Below, in pieces: positions 36,153 to 36,287 of a stretch of DNA of 36,287 nucleotides; position 1 is the stretch's first letter; each line of letters begins with the position of its first letter. The DNA is from Thermosynechococcaceae cyanobacterium MS004 (lineage in GTDB: Bacteria > Cyanobacteriota > Cyanobacteriia > Thermosynechococcales > Thermosynechococcaceae). A model generated the notes under the pieces. It saw nothing but the letters and a program-made list of their open reading frames with translations. It was not told the origin of the DNA and did no database searches. The DNA lies in the NCBI GenBank assembly GCA_022402525.1, contig JAKRSB010000020.1, positions 1-36,287 on the forward strand, read 5' to 3'. A program made the translations under genes and the position numbers.

Positions 36153-36287
36153 CAATGCACCTCCAAGGCGTCAGCTTAGCAATTCAGGACTGGAGAACAG
36201 CGCAATCGATCATTGGAGATTACACATTGAGCATTAGAGTTGTTGCTTTATAAAAAGGTCTAGAACGCCTGTAAAGCATATCCTTTT

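Overview
The window is chromosomal DNA from a cyanobacterium, probably a filamentous Leptolyngbya-like form (genus is inference). Three things point there: a phycobilisome-core cluster (apcE, apcA, apcB, apcC), several cyanobacteria/plastid-specific genes (vipp1, ndhL, DUF3007, DUF1995, DUF3493, ccs1, a PucC-like carrier), and dense HIP1 octamers (GCGATCGC). ApcE carries three linker repeats, which predicts a tricylindrical phycobilisome core.

Layout. Positions 1-1375 look like a foreign, more AT-rich block: two integron-type attC sites (575-667 and 1284-1375) bound a 708-bp gene cassette. The cassette holds a small membrane protein gene whose reading frame is broken by a (ACTCC)4 pentanucleotide repeat; three copies would restore it. 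The right edge of this array cuts a Pmp3/YqaE-type gene on the minus strand. From 1.6 to 14 kb most genes are on the minus strand: an exported protein of unknown function, a cation/H+ antiporter directly abutting an alpha-carbonic anhydrase, an alpha/beta-hydrolase-fold protein without a catalytic Ser, a small conserved protein, a decayed gene interrupted by a MITE-like element, comB, an exported DUF1400 protein, a PLP aminotransferase, vipp1 and a SPOR-domain membrane protein.

From 14 to 24.7 kb genes run on the plus strand: a PucC-family carrier, apcE, then apcA-apcB-apcC. A strong intrinsic terminator separates apcE from apcA and another follows apcC. Then come an FtsW/RodA protein and the System II cytochrome c maturation genes ccdA and ccs1, followed by a DUF3493 protein linked to photosystem II assembly. 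Positions 24.8-28.6 kb return to the minus strand: a NarL-type response regulator, obgE and a membrane-anchored class A beta-lactamase-like serine hydrolase.

After a 1.18-kb non-coding stretch with nested hairpins, the plus strand carries murC-murB (overlapping ATGA), a YbaB/EbfC protein, a cupin, then ndhL-DUF3007-trpA. A minus-strand DUF1995 gene lies between cupin and ndhL, and a Uma2-family gene converges on trpA with overlapping stop codons. Working themes are light harvesting and photosystem/thylakoid assembly, peptidoglycan synthesis (murC, murB, ftsW, SPOR protein, serine hydrolase) and inorganic carbon/pH handling. Short tandem duplications (units of 5-23 bp) occur at many loci, inside and outside genes. 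I saw no CRISPR array, rRNA, tRNA or complete insertion sequence.
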